NCBI RefSeq assembly: GCF_001659605.2
Contig: NC_035164.2
Location: 20,864,000 to 20,927,999 of the forward strand
Reading direction: 5' to 3'
DNA length: 64,000 nt
Source: Manihot esculenta
Taxonomy: Eukaryota > Streptophyta > Magnoliopsida > Malpighiales > Euphorbiaceae
Shown here piece by piece: positions 10,841 to 21,779 of this stretch (position 1 is its first letter; each line of letters begins with the position of its first letter). A program made the position numbers and the translations under genes. The notes beneath the pieces were generated by a model that saw only the letters and a program-made list of their open reading frames with translations, made no database searches and had not been told where the DNA came from.

Positions 10841-11643
10841 TTCTGCCTTTAGCCTTGTTTTGACAGGAACTGGAGCTGAGGTTTTATCTGTTTCGTGCCA
10901 TTAAATTTTCCTCGGGTTGCCCCCTTTACTGCCTCAATGTTTATTACATGAAGATTGAGGGAGTAAATCTCTATATTTCATTTATACTTGCACAGTTTTG
11001 GATTAGGCAATTTTACTCCGCTATTTTATTTGTGAGCTCGGATGTCTGGTCCCTCTCGGGGTGGTTCTTTGTCAGTCGGTGCAACTTAGTCTGTATGTTC
11101 CACTGGGAGGGGGAGTTCGGCCTTTGTCGTTTTCCCTCTTCTTGGGTTATTTTTGCTAAATGTCTGTTTGTGGCAAACTGGTTCGAGCTCTGTTTTCTGT
11201 TGTTCCCTCCACATTTAGCTTCCTTCTGTCTGAGTGTTTCATGTTGCAGTTTTATCCGAGCTAGGGACTCGGTCCTTGGTTCTTTGCTTAGGCTTTTATG
11301 CCTATAGCCCATGATGCTTCTTATGCCCCTGAGTGTTTTCCGGGCTCTTTGCTGTTTGGACTTCTCGAGGTCGGTGCCGCATATGATGTTCCTTGGCCGA
11401 ACTTTTTCGCCCTTCCGAGCTCATTTTTTGAGGTCGGCGTGATGCTGTGGCGCTCTTGGTGATTGTGCTCCGCGCTTTTTTAGGAGGTCGGAGTCTGGTT
11501 CTTTTTTGGTAGCTTAAGATTCATCTTTCTCATGAGATTGGAACTGTATTTTATGAGTTGTCCCGGCACATGATATTGGGAATTTTCTCTCCGGGAGGTT
11601 ATTAAGACCTTTTTCGACTGTTTTCGTTTTTCTGGGAGTTCTA
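10841..11643. other. Tat 3' non-coding region
   Basis: Pyrimidine-rich plus strand with scattered GAGCTCGG and AGGTCGG motifs. Short frames on both strands (10948-11312) show no recognisable domain. No repeat structure beyond the flanking duplication and minisatellite. Confidence 0.5.
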
Positions 11644-11956
11644 GGGGATCCCAGTTTTCTTTGTTTTCCCGGGAGACCTTGGGGATCCCGGTCTTCTTTG
11701 TTTTCCCGGGAGATCTTGGGGACCCCGGTCTTCTTTGTTTTCCCGGGATATCTTGGGGATCCCGATCTTGTTTGTTTTCCCGGGAGAGCTTGGGGATCCC
11801 GGTCTTCTTTGTTTTCCCGGGAGATCTTGGGGATCTCGGTCTTGTTTGTTTTCCCGGGAGAGCTTGGGGATCCCGGTCTTCTTTGTTTTCCCGGGAGATC
11901 TTGGGGATCCCGGTCTTCTTTATTTTCCTGGGAGATCTTGGGGATCCCGGTCTTTT
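11644..11956. repeat. 37-bp minisatellite, eight units plus a partial
   Basis: Units start with GGGGATCCC at 11644, 11681, 11718, 11755, 11792, 11829, 11866, 11903 and 11940, spaced by exactly 37 bp. Each holds GGGATCCC and TTCCCGGGA, both palindromic. Because 37 is not a multiple of 3, all three plus frames stay open and give look-alike peptides; these are repeat artefacts. Confidence 0.95.
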
Positions 11957-12082
11957 AATTTTTCTTTTAAGTTTGAAAGTAGCAATGTGAATTTATAGTA
12001 AAAGAAAGAGATTGGATCATAACAGCGTCTATTTTATTGCTTTATTTTGAAATACAATCTATCTTTTGTATTTAATAACATT

Positions 12083-12783
12083 TCAAGGAAAATACCTTTT
12101 AAGATGCTGAATATTCCAGGCGTGAGGTTCAGGGTTTCCTTGCATACCCTCAATTCGATATACTCCTGCCTTGACCACTTTAGCTATTCTGAATGGGCCT
12201 TCCCAGGTCGGTGCTAGCTTTCCTATCGCCGCTCTTTTTCCCGTAGCCTCCAGATTTCTTAGGGCCAAATCTCCTACCTTCAGGCTTCTTTCTCTGACCC
12301 TTTGATTATAGTAATGGGCAGCTCTTTGCCTGGAGCTTCCTCCCTGATTTCCTCAAGAGCATCCAGATTGCTTCTTAACTTGTCTTCGTTGGTGCTTTCA
12401 CTGCTGAACTGAACTCGATGTGTGGGAACTTGTAGCTCAACTGGGACTACGGCCTCAGTGCCGAATGCGAGTGCAAAAGGCGTTTCCTTAGTGGACGTTC
12501 TGGGGGTAGTTCGCAGTGCCCACAGGATGCTGTTGAGCTCTTCTGCCCAATTTTCTTTTGCCCCATCCAGTCGTTTTTTCAATCCTTGGAGAATGGCTCG
12601 GTTGGTAACCTCTGTCTGGCCATTGGTTTGAGGATGAGCCACTGAGGAAAACTTATGCCATATTCCCATGTTTGTCGTAAACGCTCGGAAAGTGCTGCAA
12701 TCAAACTGCCTGCCATTATCTGAGATAAGCACCCTTGGTATGCCAAATCTGCAGATAATATGCCCCCATACGAAATCTATCAT
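12083..12783 (-). pseudogene. Tat integrase, catalytic core and C-terminal part
   Basis: Segment 12280-12783 holds the second catalytic Asp (ISDNGRQFD, near 12719-12730) and the catalytic Glu in QTNGQTEVTNRA (codon 12610-12612). After a one-base frameshift near 12331, the C-terminal part continues in another frame to 12083 (SLKVGDLALRNLEATG, then WEGPFRI and the end LKRYFP). Integrase joins the cDNA ends to the host genome. The frameshift separates the core from the C-terminal domain, so it is not functional as read. Confidence 0.85.
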
Positions 12784-14392
12784 CTGTCGAGCTGTGATCG
12801 TGGGTACTGCTGCATTTTGAGAAGTATTCCACAGCCACCACCACGAACCTTTTCTGCCCCGTGGTTTTGGAAAAAGGTCCCAGGATGTCTATTCCCCATT
12901 GTGAGAACGGCCATGGACTGGATATGCTGGACTGAGGAATGGCCGGGACATTGATGGCATTGGCAAACCTCTGACATACATCGCACCTGCTGACGAACTC
13001 TTTTACTTCTTTTTTTACAGTGGGCCAGTAATATCCTTGCCTGAATATCTTATTGGCCAGTGTTCCCGCTCCTTCATGAGCTCCGCACGTCCCTCTATGT
13101 ATTTCCTCCATCACCTTTATTGCCTCTTCCGAGCTCATGCACCGAAGCCACGGGCTGGATTTTCCTCTTCGGTATAAGGTCCCCCTTACCGCCTGGTAAT
13201 TAGCCGCTCGGGCTGCTATCTTTCTTGCTTCATCCTTGTTTTCGGGGAGCTTTCCTTTCTCTAAATATTCCAGGTACGGGGTCATCCAAGTCTGGGTTTG
13301 TTCCGCTTGTAATACCATGTTTGTTTTACTAAAAGCAGGCGTATTGACGTGTTGTATGTACACCTCATCAGGAAGCTGTTCTAATTCTTCTTTGGTTAAC
13401 CGACTAAGCAAGTCTGCTTCTTCATTTTCCTCTCGTGGTATTCTTTGAAATTTGACAATAACTCCTCGATCCATGAGCTCGGCCTCTATCGCTTTCACCT
13501 TTGCCAGGTAATTCTGCATGGTTGGATCCCTGGCCTGATATGCCCCAGTTACTTGATTGATTACTAGTTGTGAGTCACTATTCACCTCGAGGTCAGTTGC
13601 CCCTACTTCTACTGCGACCAGCATCCCGTTTATTAGGGCTTCATACTCTGCTACATTATTGGAGGCTTTGAATCCCAAACGTAAGGCATAGCAAACCTTG
13701 AATTCTCCGGGCCCCTTAAGCATTATTCCAGCGCCGCTGCCTTCAGCGCCTGAAGCCCCATCTACATATAACTTCCAATTGAATTTCTGGGAGAGTTCTT
13801 CCTTTCTTTCCTCCCTTGACGCTCCTGAGGATGATTCTCCTTGTTTCTCATCGAATGTGCACTCCGCTATGAAATCAGCGAGGGCCTGAGATTTTATAGC
13901 TGTCCGAGGTCGATACTCTAGGTAGTAAGGGCCGATCTCCACAGACCAAGCTAACATCCGACCTGAAGTCTCCGGTCTATGTAAGATCTTCTTCAGGGGT
14001 TGATCTATCATGACAACTCCTTGGTGGCTTTCCAGGTAAACCCTGAACTTCCGGACTGCCAGCAGTAGAGCATACGCTATCTTCTCAATATTCAGATATC
14101 TGACCTCGGCATCTTTAAGCACCTTGCTGACATAGAAAACAGGCTTCTGCTCTCCTTCTTCCACCCTTACCAGTACGGCGCTAACTGCTTGTTCAGAGGC
14201 TGCCAGGTATATCAGAAGTTCTTCACCTTCTATGGGACTACTAAGCACATGAGGCGAGCTTAGATAACTTTTGAGTTCTTTGAAGGCTTCACGACAATCT
14301 TCTGTCCATTTGAAGTTTGGCACTTTCCTCAACTTTCTGAAGAACGGTAGACACTTTTCTGCCGACCGTGACATGAATCGATTGAGTGCCAC
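12716..14392 (-). pseudogene. Tat RT end, RNase H, archaeal-type RNase H and integrase N-terminal part
   Basis: This 558-residue open segment starts at the RT thumb/connection (LNRFMSRSAEKCLPFF). It continues with a Ty3 RNase H (LLIYLAASEQAVSAVLV; conserved core about 14220-13880), then a second RNase H of archaeal type (YVDGASGAEGSGAG near 13770, NNVAEYEAL, SDSQLVINQ, EADLLSRL). It ends with the integrase zinc-binding region (H and H in the HRGT...AHEG region, then CDVCQ, about 12960-13120) and the first catalytic Asp (WGIDILGPF near 12890). The second RNase H places the element in Tat. Near 12826 a short deletion shifts the frame and the last 25 residues are out of frame. Confidence 0.9.
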
Positions 14393-14410
14393 TACTCTCC
14401 CGGTCAGTTG

Positions 14411-14950
14411 CTAGACGTCCCTTACACAGGTTGGTTCTGACATATTTAGTATGGCTTCTACTTTCTCCGGGTTGGGCTCGATGCCTTTCCCACTTACCAT
14501 GTATCCCAGGAATTTTCCTCCTCTGATGAAGAAAGCGTACTTTGCTGGATTCAGCTTTATTCTATACTGATCTAATACCCCAAATACCTCCTTCAAATCT
14601 ACCATATGCTGTTGGAAAGTTAGGCTTTTTACCACCATATCATCCACATACACTTCGACGTTTCTGCCAATTTGATTCTTGAAGATTTTATTCATCAGTC
14701 TTTGGTAAGTTGCCCCAGTGTTTTTCAGCCCGAAAGGCATGGCTCTGTAACAGTAAGTCCCATCTTCGGTTATGAATGAGGTCTTTTCTTCATCCGACCT
14801 GTCCATTGGGATTTGATGATAACCAGACATTGCATCCAAATACGACATGTAATCAAAACCGGCCGTAGAGTCGACCATTTTATTAATATCAGGGAGGGGA
14901 TAACAATCTTTAGGGCAGGCCTTATTCAGATCAGTAAAGTCTATGCACAT
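14411..14950 (-). pseudogene. Tat reverse transcriptase core
   Basis: 179 open residues: CIDFTDLNKACPKDCYPLP, then the palm strand with Asp in YLDAMSGYHQI, MPFGLKNTGATYQ and the catalytic YVDDMVV (about 14636-14652). All RT catalytic aspartates are present. The stop at 14957 cuts it from the fingers region (KLEEVGFIREV, about 15040) and the stop at 14411 from the RNase H. It copies element RNA into DNA in intact relatives. Confidence 0.92.
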
Positions 14951-14956
14951 CCTATA

Positions 14957-16141
14957 TTAGCCATTGGCTTTTTTGACTAATACAGGATTGGCTAACCACT
15001 GTGGGTACATAACTTCTCTAATAAAGCCTACCTCCTCTAGCTTCTGTACTTCCTCCTTGGTGGCCTGCTGCTTCTCCCTTCCTACTACCCTCTTTTCCTG
15101 CTTTACTGGTCTGGCTTCAGGGAGGACATTCAGTCTATGGGTCATCACCCCGGGGTCAATTCCAGGCATGTCCGAAGGCTTCCAGGCGAAGCTTGATGCA
15201 TGACCTCGAATCAAGGACATCACCTCGGCTTTCTGCTCCTTGGTGAGGCCGGCGTTGAGACTGAAGGCTTTGTCTGTTTCCATTTCTGATAAGGAGAAAG
15301 TCTCCAGTTCCCCCACCGGCTCTGTCCTGGCCTCTATTTTCTCATCTCGGACCTCCAGGACTTCTGAATCCATCCTTTCCTCTGTTGAGCTCGGCTCTGC
15401 TACGGTAGCCAGGTACACTGCCCTTGCTTCCTCTTGACTTCCCCGAACTGTTCCCACCCCTGCTTCTGTGGGGAACTTCATTGCCAAGTATCTGATACTG
15501 GTAACGGCCTCAAAGTCAAACAGCACAGGCCTTCCCAGGATCGCGTTGTAGCTCAGGGGGAGTTTAGCTACCAGAAACACTGCATAATGGGTGCGAGTCC
15601 TTGGGGCTTTTCCCAAAGTAAGGGCTAGCTTTACCTTTCCTTCCATTGTCACTGGCGTTCCTTCTATCCCTTTAATCGGGGCCTGGTCTCGGATTAGTTG
15701 CTCTTCAGGAATTCCCATCTGCTGGTAGACTCGGTAAGGCAGCAGATTTACTTTGCTCCCATCGTCCACTAGAACCTTCTTTACCCTATAGTTGTGGATG
15801 ATGGCCTCGATGACGAGGGCATCATCGTGGGGCATCTGAATGCCCTGAGCGTCTTCCGAGGAGAAAGAGATGGCTGTTGAAGAGTGTTCAACGACTTGCA
15901 TGACCTCGGCGCTACTGTTTCCTTCTTCTCTGCTCCTCTTTTTCCCCTTTCGGCTCATCCGACCCCCCGTGCCTCCTACAATCATATGGATGGTTCCGCT
16001 GGACCCATCATTTGCTGGGTTAGCTCCCGTTCTTCGTGGCGTTTTGACTGTCGAATTCGGCGGAGGCCTCTGTCCTTTCGGCTTCTTCACGAAGTTCTTG
16101 AGGTGACCCCTCTTTATTAACCTCTCAATCTCGGCAATCAA
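14957..16141 (-). pseudogene. Tat protease segment and start of RT
   Basis: 394 open residues. After a basic linker, an aspartic protease-like region carries VLVDDGSKVNLL (about 15745-15785). The usual D-T/S-G active site is D-D-G here, so activity is uncertain. Residues toward the end (LEEVGFIREV...PQWLANPVLVKKANG) are the first RT motif. A zinc knuckle with C-x2-...-H-x4-C spacing (CQYHRTHGHDTNNC) lies just upstream at about 16150-16195 in the same frame, beyond the stop at 16205. Confidence 0.85.
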
Positions 16142-16207
16142 TTGAAAGCAGTTATTGGTATCATGGCCATGCGTGCGATGGTACTGACAATATTTGTCAG
16201 GATTTCA

Positions 16208-17647
16208 TTGGTCTGCTTCAGCTCTTAGGGGCCTGGGCCACTGTAAGAACTCCTTATCTTGTACGGCTATGAGTACCTCGGCTCTTGAGGCATTGAGTGG
16301 GGTCGGCTTCTCTGGGACCCATGAGGGCCGTGATCTTTGTACTGGGTCCTGAGAAGGGAGGGGTCTTTGATCCCTGCGCTCCTAAGGTTGTTTATAGGGC
16401 TCGGGCCTTCTACCGTGCTTTCTCTCGTGTTTCTCTAGCCTTTTTTCCTCCGGTGCTTTTCCTTTATCTGTCAGTCCCCTAGCAAACCTGCTTGTTACCA
16501 AGGCATCGTCTTGCCTTATGTATTTTTTGGCCCGCTTCATCAACTCAGCCAGGGAGGTCGGAGGCTTCCTGCTTAATGAGCCAAAGAACTCGGCGGAGGT
16601 TGTCCCCTTCTGCATGGCCTCTACTGCCCTTCCTTCGTCGAGTTCGGGAATCTGGAGGGCTTCTGTATTGAAATGGGCGACATACACCCTGAGCGACTCT
16701 TCTCTCCTTTGCCTGATTGTTTCCAAGTAGCTCGTTTTCCTATCGGCAGGAATGCCAGCAATGAATCGGCTGATGAAACGAGTGGCCAAGTCTCCAAAAC
16801 TGTTGATACTCCCAGCCTCCAGGTTATTAAACCATGCTCTTGCTGGGCCTGATAACGTCGTTGGGAATACCTTGCACATTAAAGCATCCGACAAAGTCTA
16901 TAGCTCCATGAAGGTCTTGTAGTTAAGGACGTGTTCTCGGGGGTTCCCAGCTCTGTCGTAGGCAGCCATAGGTGGCATCATAAACTTCTTAGGTACGGTC
17001 TCCTGCTGCACCCATTTCGAGAAAGGAGAAGAGGCAGGCAGGCGAGTTTGATTCTGGTCCTTCGTTCTCAGCTCGACCAGAAGTTGTTCTTTCATCCTTT
17101 GCAGCTTTTGGTCTACGCTATCATCCTCTTGTCTGGGTCTCTTTTCTAGACGATATTCCTCCCCCTCTGCTTCACCTCCTATTTCCCTGGTGGTTCCGGC
17201 AGAATAGCTGTCGGCTTCGTCATTTTCTATCATCTCCCTCACCCTTCTCCCGTGAACTCGGGCCTCCGGTTCTTCGTCTCCCCCGATTCTCCTCTCTCTT
17301 TCTCCAATGTCACGGCTGTCGGTTTGAAGGTGGTTATGGGTAGGTCGGGGCTCATTTGAACGGGATTCTTCTACCACCGAACGTGCATTCACTGGGGTGC
17401 CAAGGCCCCTTTGCTGCATTATCTGCCCCAATCAGTGGGTGGTGCTTTGTAGCTGGAATGCGATAGTTTGGAGGTCCTAGTTGGATAAGGCCACTGCGGG
17501 CGCATTCCCTATCAAGCTTGGCGAAGGGTTGAAAGGAATGGGTGGTTGGTTATTGGTAGTCGTAGGACTAGAAAAAGAGAACTGCTGTCCTTCTTGGGCA
17601 GAGTTCAGGTCGTTGTGGGTGCTATTGTTTTCAGTGGGGTTAGCCAT
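16208..17647 (-). pseudogene. Tat gag, broken by four internal stops
   Basis: Starts at ATG 17647 (MANPTENN). The first part is polar and charged. The segment 16382-17434 holds the retrotransposon gag core: KFMMPPMAAYDRAGNPREH, then CKVFPTTLSGPARAWFNNL, FGDLATRFISRF and the RREESLRVYVAHF block. Gag forms the cytoplasmic particle that packages element RNA. Stops at 17477, 17432, 16898 and 16382 are all TAG or TGA. Reading through them keeps one frame with continuous similarity, so the breaks are point changes rather than indels. Confidence 0.88.
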
Positions 17648-17710
17648 TGTGGATCTCAGTGGGTTTTGCAAGAATGGAAACTCCGGTGATGAAAAGATCA
17701 ACCTCGTTTC

Positions 17711-17725
17711 CCACAGACGGCGCCA
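17711..17725 (-). other. Primer binding site of the Tat element
   Basis: The minus strand reads TGGCGCCGTCTGTGG, two bases inside the end of the 5' LTR. TGGCGCC fits the 3' end of a tRNA finishing in GGCGCCA; I do not assign the tRNA. It fixes the element orientation as minus. Confidence 0.85.
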
Positions 17726-17727
17726 AT

Positions 17728-18301
17728 TGATAATTTGGGATCCAGAAAAATAGGGTTTTACAGAGGTTTTTTGAATAATGAAAAACTTGCCCCCTTAGGG
17801 ACCGTTCACCCCTCTTTATTCCTTTCCTTTCGTCTGTTATTGACGTACAACGGAGCTCTTGTCATTAGACCACGTGTCCCTGCCACATGGATACGGAGAT
17901 ACGAGGATATCAGATCCCTGCTCCATGCGTAACAACCTCTGATTCTGTGTGTGCACGTGCCAAGGGACCCACAAGATGAACGGATGGGTCTTACTCTGGG
18001 TTCCAGGTTGGGCCGGCCAGGCTGGGCCGGGTGAAGGGGACAAGATTGGGCTGAAGAGGGGCTCCCCTGCGGAGCTGGAGAATGGGCCATCCCGGTTGAG
18101 GCGTGTCAGGAGGGAGCCCGGCCTTACCATTTGAACGAACTAGACCTTGCTCATACTAAGGGCTCGAAGACGTCCGAGTAATGGGCCGATATCGTGGGCC
18201 TCGTCTCTGATTCAGACGAAGAAATCTCGCAGTCATCAATTGTATGGGCCGATATCGTGGGCCTCGTCTCTGATTCGGACGAAGAAATCTCGCGGTCATC
18301 A
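17728..18301 (-). repeat. 5' LTR of the Tat element
   Basis: 574 bp, the same length as the left LTR, followed by TSD TACAA (18302-18306). It carries the same 63-bp duplication (GGGCCGATAT at 18183 and 18246). By eye about 13 substitutions separate the two LTRs and every one is a transition. Confidence 0.95.
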
Positions 18302-18306
18302 TACAA

Positions 18307-18502
18307 AATACAAAAATATTTTAATTAAATAATTTTCAAATGAGATAAACTAATGAATTCTTTTAAACATCTAGGGACTGAATGGTAATTTTTCTTTCAT
18401 TTACTAGAATTAATGAAAATTATATAAATATCCTTATACAATTTTCAAAAAGTTCAGGAGGCCCATGGCCCCCCTTGGCCTATTCGTAGGTCTGCGCCTG
18501 CC
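18307..18502. other. Possible end of an older DNA transposon (hAT-like)
   Basis: The sequence ends in GGCCTATTCGTAGGTCTGCGCCTG at 18479-18502. Its reverse complement starts CAGGCGCAGACC, which resembles the CAGGGGCGGA-type ends of plant hAT elements. I could not find a matching opposite end or 8-bp target duplication. Confidence 0.25.
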
Positions 18503-19439
18503 TATAAGTTCAATTTCATCATCATGGATAATGAAGAATTGTAAGAAGTTACTATTCTTGATGTCTGTAAGCTTGCTATTGATTCATTTATAGGGCCTGC
18601 ATCTGATTAACTACCTCACGTACAAAGTTGGAGTTTGAAGGCACCACACAAGATCTTTGGTTATAGTCTTTCTACAATTCTTAACTACAAGGCACCCTTG
18701 CTACAATCTTCACTATACTCTATCAAGCCTTCAGCTTATAATTTGTTGCTTTTGCAATATCGCATTCATGAAGAAAAAAGTCTCATGAAATTCATTTTCT
18801 ACCTTTTGTTGCTAGTATAATCACATGGAAAGCTATTGGGAATGAATCGAAGATGTACTAGCAAGCAAGGAGCATCTTCTAAAGAACACAAACTTTACCA
18901 TGCCATCTATGCTTCTCTCTTCACTTATAATTGTCATCCAAGTGTCATGCGAGCTTTTTGTGAGTATTAGAATGCTTTAACCAACACTCTTTGTGCTCTT
19001 AGTGGGGAAAAATTGATAGGGTGTATATTCTGCTTATTTAATGCTTATTTTTTCTCGTGAAATTGGGGTTGAGTATGTTAAATTATGGGTATTTCTTTCC
19101 TTTCTCCAATATTGACAGATTCTATACTATTTGGAAGGAAAAGCCCTTAATTGAAAAGTTTAGGCAGAAATTAGAGGAAGACTTGCAGAGACAAGATTTT
19201 GGGCAAAGTCGACTTCTTACCAGGCAGGCCTCTCGCAGATTTGACCTTTTACAAGGTGCACTCTTGCAAAGCAGACCTCAACAGATCTAGTCAAACCTCC
19301 CGCAACACTGACCTCTTACTAAGCAAGCTTCGTGCATTAGACCATGGTCACGAGTTATGGAGTATCATAGGATTTTCGAGCATGATTGGAGAAGGCCAAT
19401 TTGGAAAAGGATGGTTTTACAAAGGCTGATTTTATAGGA
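18503..19439. other. Spacer, nothing recognised
   Basis: Short frames on the plus strand (18635-18820, 19057-19429) lack recognisable domains. The CGACTTCTTACCAGGCAGG and GACCTTTTACAAGG phrases around 19205-19330 look like loosely repeated text. Probably decayed retrotransposon, family unknown. Confidence 0.4.
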
Positions 19440-20777
19440 TTTGTGAATTTCCCTTTTAAAGGGATGTTCATTTTCTTCTTTTTTAGTTTAGGTTTCCCGT
19501 TTAAAAAGAGGAAGCTTCTTTATAATTGAAAATTGAGAGTTTTCAAAGTTCGAGAATTTGAGAATTCTGTCATGAGCTCCAGTAGCTAAACTCCTTTATC
19601 TAACTAGGGAAGTTTTCGGGGTGTAATTTGCATAGATTGTAAGATCAATCTAGCTTAATCTTTCCTTCTCATTTCTGGTTTCTATGTTATTGCTTTCATT
19701 ATTAAGATTATTATTTATTTAATTGATGCAGTCTAGCTAATTATTCAATTGAATGAATATTATACAGTCATTTAAATTCATTAAGTTATAATCACTTTTG
19801 AATTTGATATTGTGACATACAATATTTTATTGTGGAATAATGTATTCTGATTTCACAGTTGCGCTGAGTGAGCTTCTTGGTTGGAGTCAAGTCTTCCTAG
19901 TTTTTAATGCTGTTATCAAATTGAAATCTCATTAAGCTGATCATGTGGTTTATTTGATGATTAGGGACTGATTCGTGAGCTGATCCTTTTCAGTTTTTTA
20001 TCTAAAGAAAGATTAGGTTGTTAGACCGTGTTAATAAATATAACTGACTAGTCAAAAGTTAAGGTCGGACATCTTTACATCTATAATTAATCCAAAGAAT
20101 TCACACTGAGATATTTTCTAAGCTAGATGTTTTCTTACTCTATTTAATCTCTTAGAATTATTCATTCTTTATTAGTTTACTTTTTAGATCTTCTCAATAA
20201 AAACCCCCTTTTTATATTTACAGTTTTTTTGAAGCAAGATAAGAGGTTGGATAGTCGGATGCTTGACAGGTTGATAAGTAGGTCTTTAAGTCGTGTAGTC
20301 AACAGGTCGGACGTTAAGCCTTAATAGGTCATCACGTCAGGAAGGTCACCAAAAGGTCGGACATTTGACATTCCTAATTCGTTGCATTTTCAGTCCTTAA
20401 GTCGGAAGCCAGACAGGTATCCAGTCAATATATCGGACATCTGAACGTGAGGGTGTAAGTTTAGGATGTCAGACAGTGACTAAGTGGTCGGTTGCAAGAT
20501 GTCAAGTTATGCGCTAAACAGGTCGATCAAGCAAGACGACAGGCCATTTAGTCACAAGGCTAGTTATTAGGTCGTTAAACCAATAGAATGACAAGTCAAA
20601 TAGAAGGCAGGTCGTGAGCGCGTCATTTACTTTCTCCCACAACTACCCGCATAAAACAAAAATATAGTGGTTAACCTGTTCCCTATAGATTTGACCCTAC
20701 TCACCAAATCTACAGTTCATAATTGTAGGAAAGAGCATGATTTATTTTTGGCGGACTTGACAACCACCAAGAATCCA
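19440..20777 (+). repeat. LTR-like remnant of a Ty3 element
   Basis: The layout parallels the Athila LTRs: an AT-rich body, AAAACCCCCC (20206), then TTCCCTATAGATTTGACCC, a CCAAATCTACAGTT block (about 20675-20720) and GACTTGACAACCACC (about 20756-20770). These correspond to the U5 end of Athila LTRs (CCTGTGGATTCGATCC, CTATCTACAGTTG, CGACAACCGC). Between 20250 and 20640 it contains an extra block rich in AGGTCGG. Boundaries and target duplication were not found. Confidence 0.45.
20250..20640. repeat. Dispersed AGGTCG(G) motif block
   Basis: AGGTCGG or close variants (GGTCGGAC, AGGTCGTT, GTCGGA) recur about a dozen times at irregular spacing over 390 bp. They are embedded in the LTR-like sequence and not in strict tandem. 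No coding frame. Meaning unknown. Confidence 0.5.
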
Positions 20778-21159
20778 TATCCCTTTGGGACTTGAAAACA
20801 CTAAGCAATCTTTCTATTTTTAGTTCTTTCTACAATGAAGTCATTCCTTCGACTGAAGAATTAAAAGACTGATCGAAGTGGGAGCCTTGTCTACCTCATA
20901 GTTTCAAGTATTTATTTCTTACTTTCCACAAGAAGTCTCACAAGATTAGCGATCGTTATGAGACGAGGATTACAGAGTGAATCAAATTTTAGTTTCGTGG
21001 TGCTTCAAGATATGTAGAACCTCCCAAACGAGACAACAAGAAGTAGACCAGTTGCACTAAAACAATCTATAGTCTAGTCTATCTGGGTCATTGATAAAAA
21101 AATCCCTTCGTGCTAAGTGATGGAGCAAGCCATTTTATGAACTCCGAGTTGATGCTAAA

Positions 21160-21768
21160 GCCTACAAAGAATTTTACTTGGCTACTTTTCTGGCTTGTTG
21201 GATATATAAAATTGTACGTTCTAGTAAAGATACTGACTACATTCACCCTAGCACCTTCAAGGTAGCAAGCATTATGGCAACTACTAAATGCTTTTGCTTA
21301 AGAGTTCCCATCTTAGCTAGGATCTACAATGGCTTAAAAGACATTTCTACTTGTTCTAATTTGAGTGCTTGTACTGCTACTTTTCCAGCCCATTATGTCT
21401 ATGGGTGGCTTACGAACTCATTACTAATCTAAGCAAGAATCTTATCCTAAGATGACTATCTATGCTGGAGAAAGAATGGCAAAATACTTTGAAGATCCAA
21501 ATGCTTATAATCTCTTTAAGAATTCTCATCGATGGGTTAGACCTTCATCACCTTTCCCTAATAATGGATTGACTTTATTCGACAATAAATACTTATCCCT
21601 TATCCGTAGTGAGTACTTTATCAATCTTAGATCAAGCTACTTGCTCTATTGCTGCAATGATACCTACATATGTGAGCCTTACAGTCCGTATTGGGTGAGC
21701 GGACAATTTCAATTTTGTCAAAATGTCCTTAATGACTTGGAAAGAAATTTTTTCAGTCTAACATTGTG
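21160..21768 (+). pseudogene. Plant mobile domain (PMD) protein remnant
   Basis: Two frames match the conserved core of the plant mobile domain family (PF10536). The first is FYLATFLACWIYKIV, then FKVASIMATT, VPILARIYNGL and FPAHYVYGWL (21169-21432). The second, one frame over, is SHRWVRP...INLRSSYLLY and EPYSPYWVSGQFQFCQ (21540-21740). A stop at 21430 and a frameshift near 21440 break it. PMD proteins occur both as host silencing factors and inside plant transposons. The neighbours here are retrotransposon debris, so a transposon origin is likely. Confidence 0.7.
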
Positions 21769-21779
21769 AGATGTAATTC

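Larger units (their letters stand above)
12083..17647 (-). pseudogene. Tat gag-pol polyprotein gene, broken
   Basis: One frame runs on the minus strand from ATG at 17647 through gag, zinc knuckle, protease, RT and both RNase H domains into integrase. It is cut by stops at 17477 (TAG), 17432 (TGA), 16898 (TAG), 16382 (TAG), 16205 (TGA), 14957 (TAA) and 14411 (TAG). Two frameshifts follow in integrase: a small deletion near 12826 and an extra base near 12331. Most stops are TAG or TGA, as expected from CAG or CGA by C-to-T change. The order gag-PR-RT-RH-aRH-IN is that of Ty3 elements of the Tat lineage. No intact protein can be made from this copy without suppression of many stops. Confidence 0.9.
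4976..18301 (-). mobile_element. Complete Tat-lineage Ty3 retrotransposon with antisense gene
   Basis: Two 574-bp LTRs (4976-5549 and 17728-18301) are flanked by TACAA at 4971-4975 and 18302-18306. The element reads on the minus strand: primer site next to the right LTR, gag, protease, reverse transcriptase, RNase H, a second archaeal-type RNase H, integrase, then a long 3' region. That region carries a plus-strand (antisense) gene and ends at a polypurine tract beside the left LTR. Dual RNase H plus an antisense gene before the 3' LTR is the hallmark of the Tat/Retand group of plants. The coding regions are broken by several stops and two frameshifts, so it is not autonomous. LTRs differ by about 13 substitutions, all transitions by eye. 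Confidence 0.95.

Noticed and set aside
11661..11990. Three overlapping frames with Phe-Pro-Gly repeats resembling a repetitive protein
   Set aside because: They arise because a 37-bp tandem unit keeps all frames open. The peptide pattern is the same in three frames.
18460..18502. Confident call of a hAT transposon end
   Set aside because: Only one end resembles the family. No partner end or 8-bp duplication was found, so it is kept as a low-confidence note.
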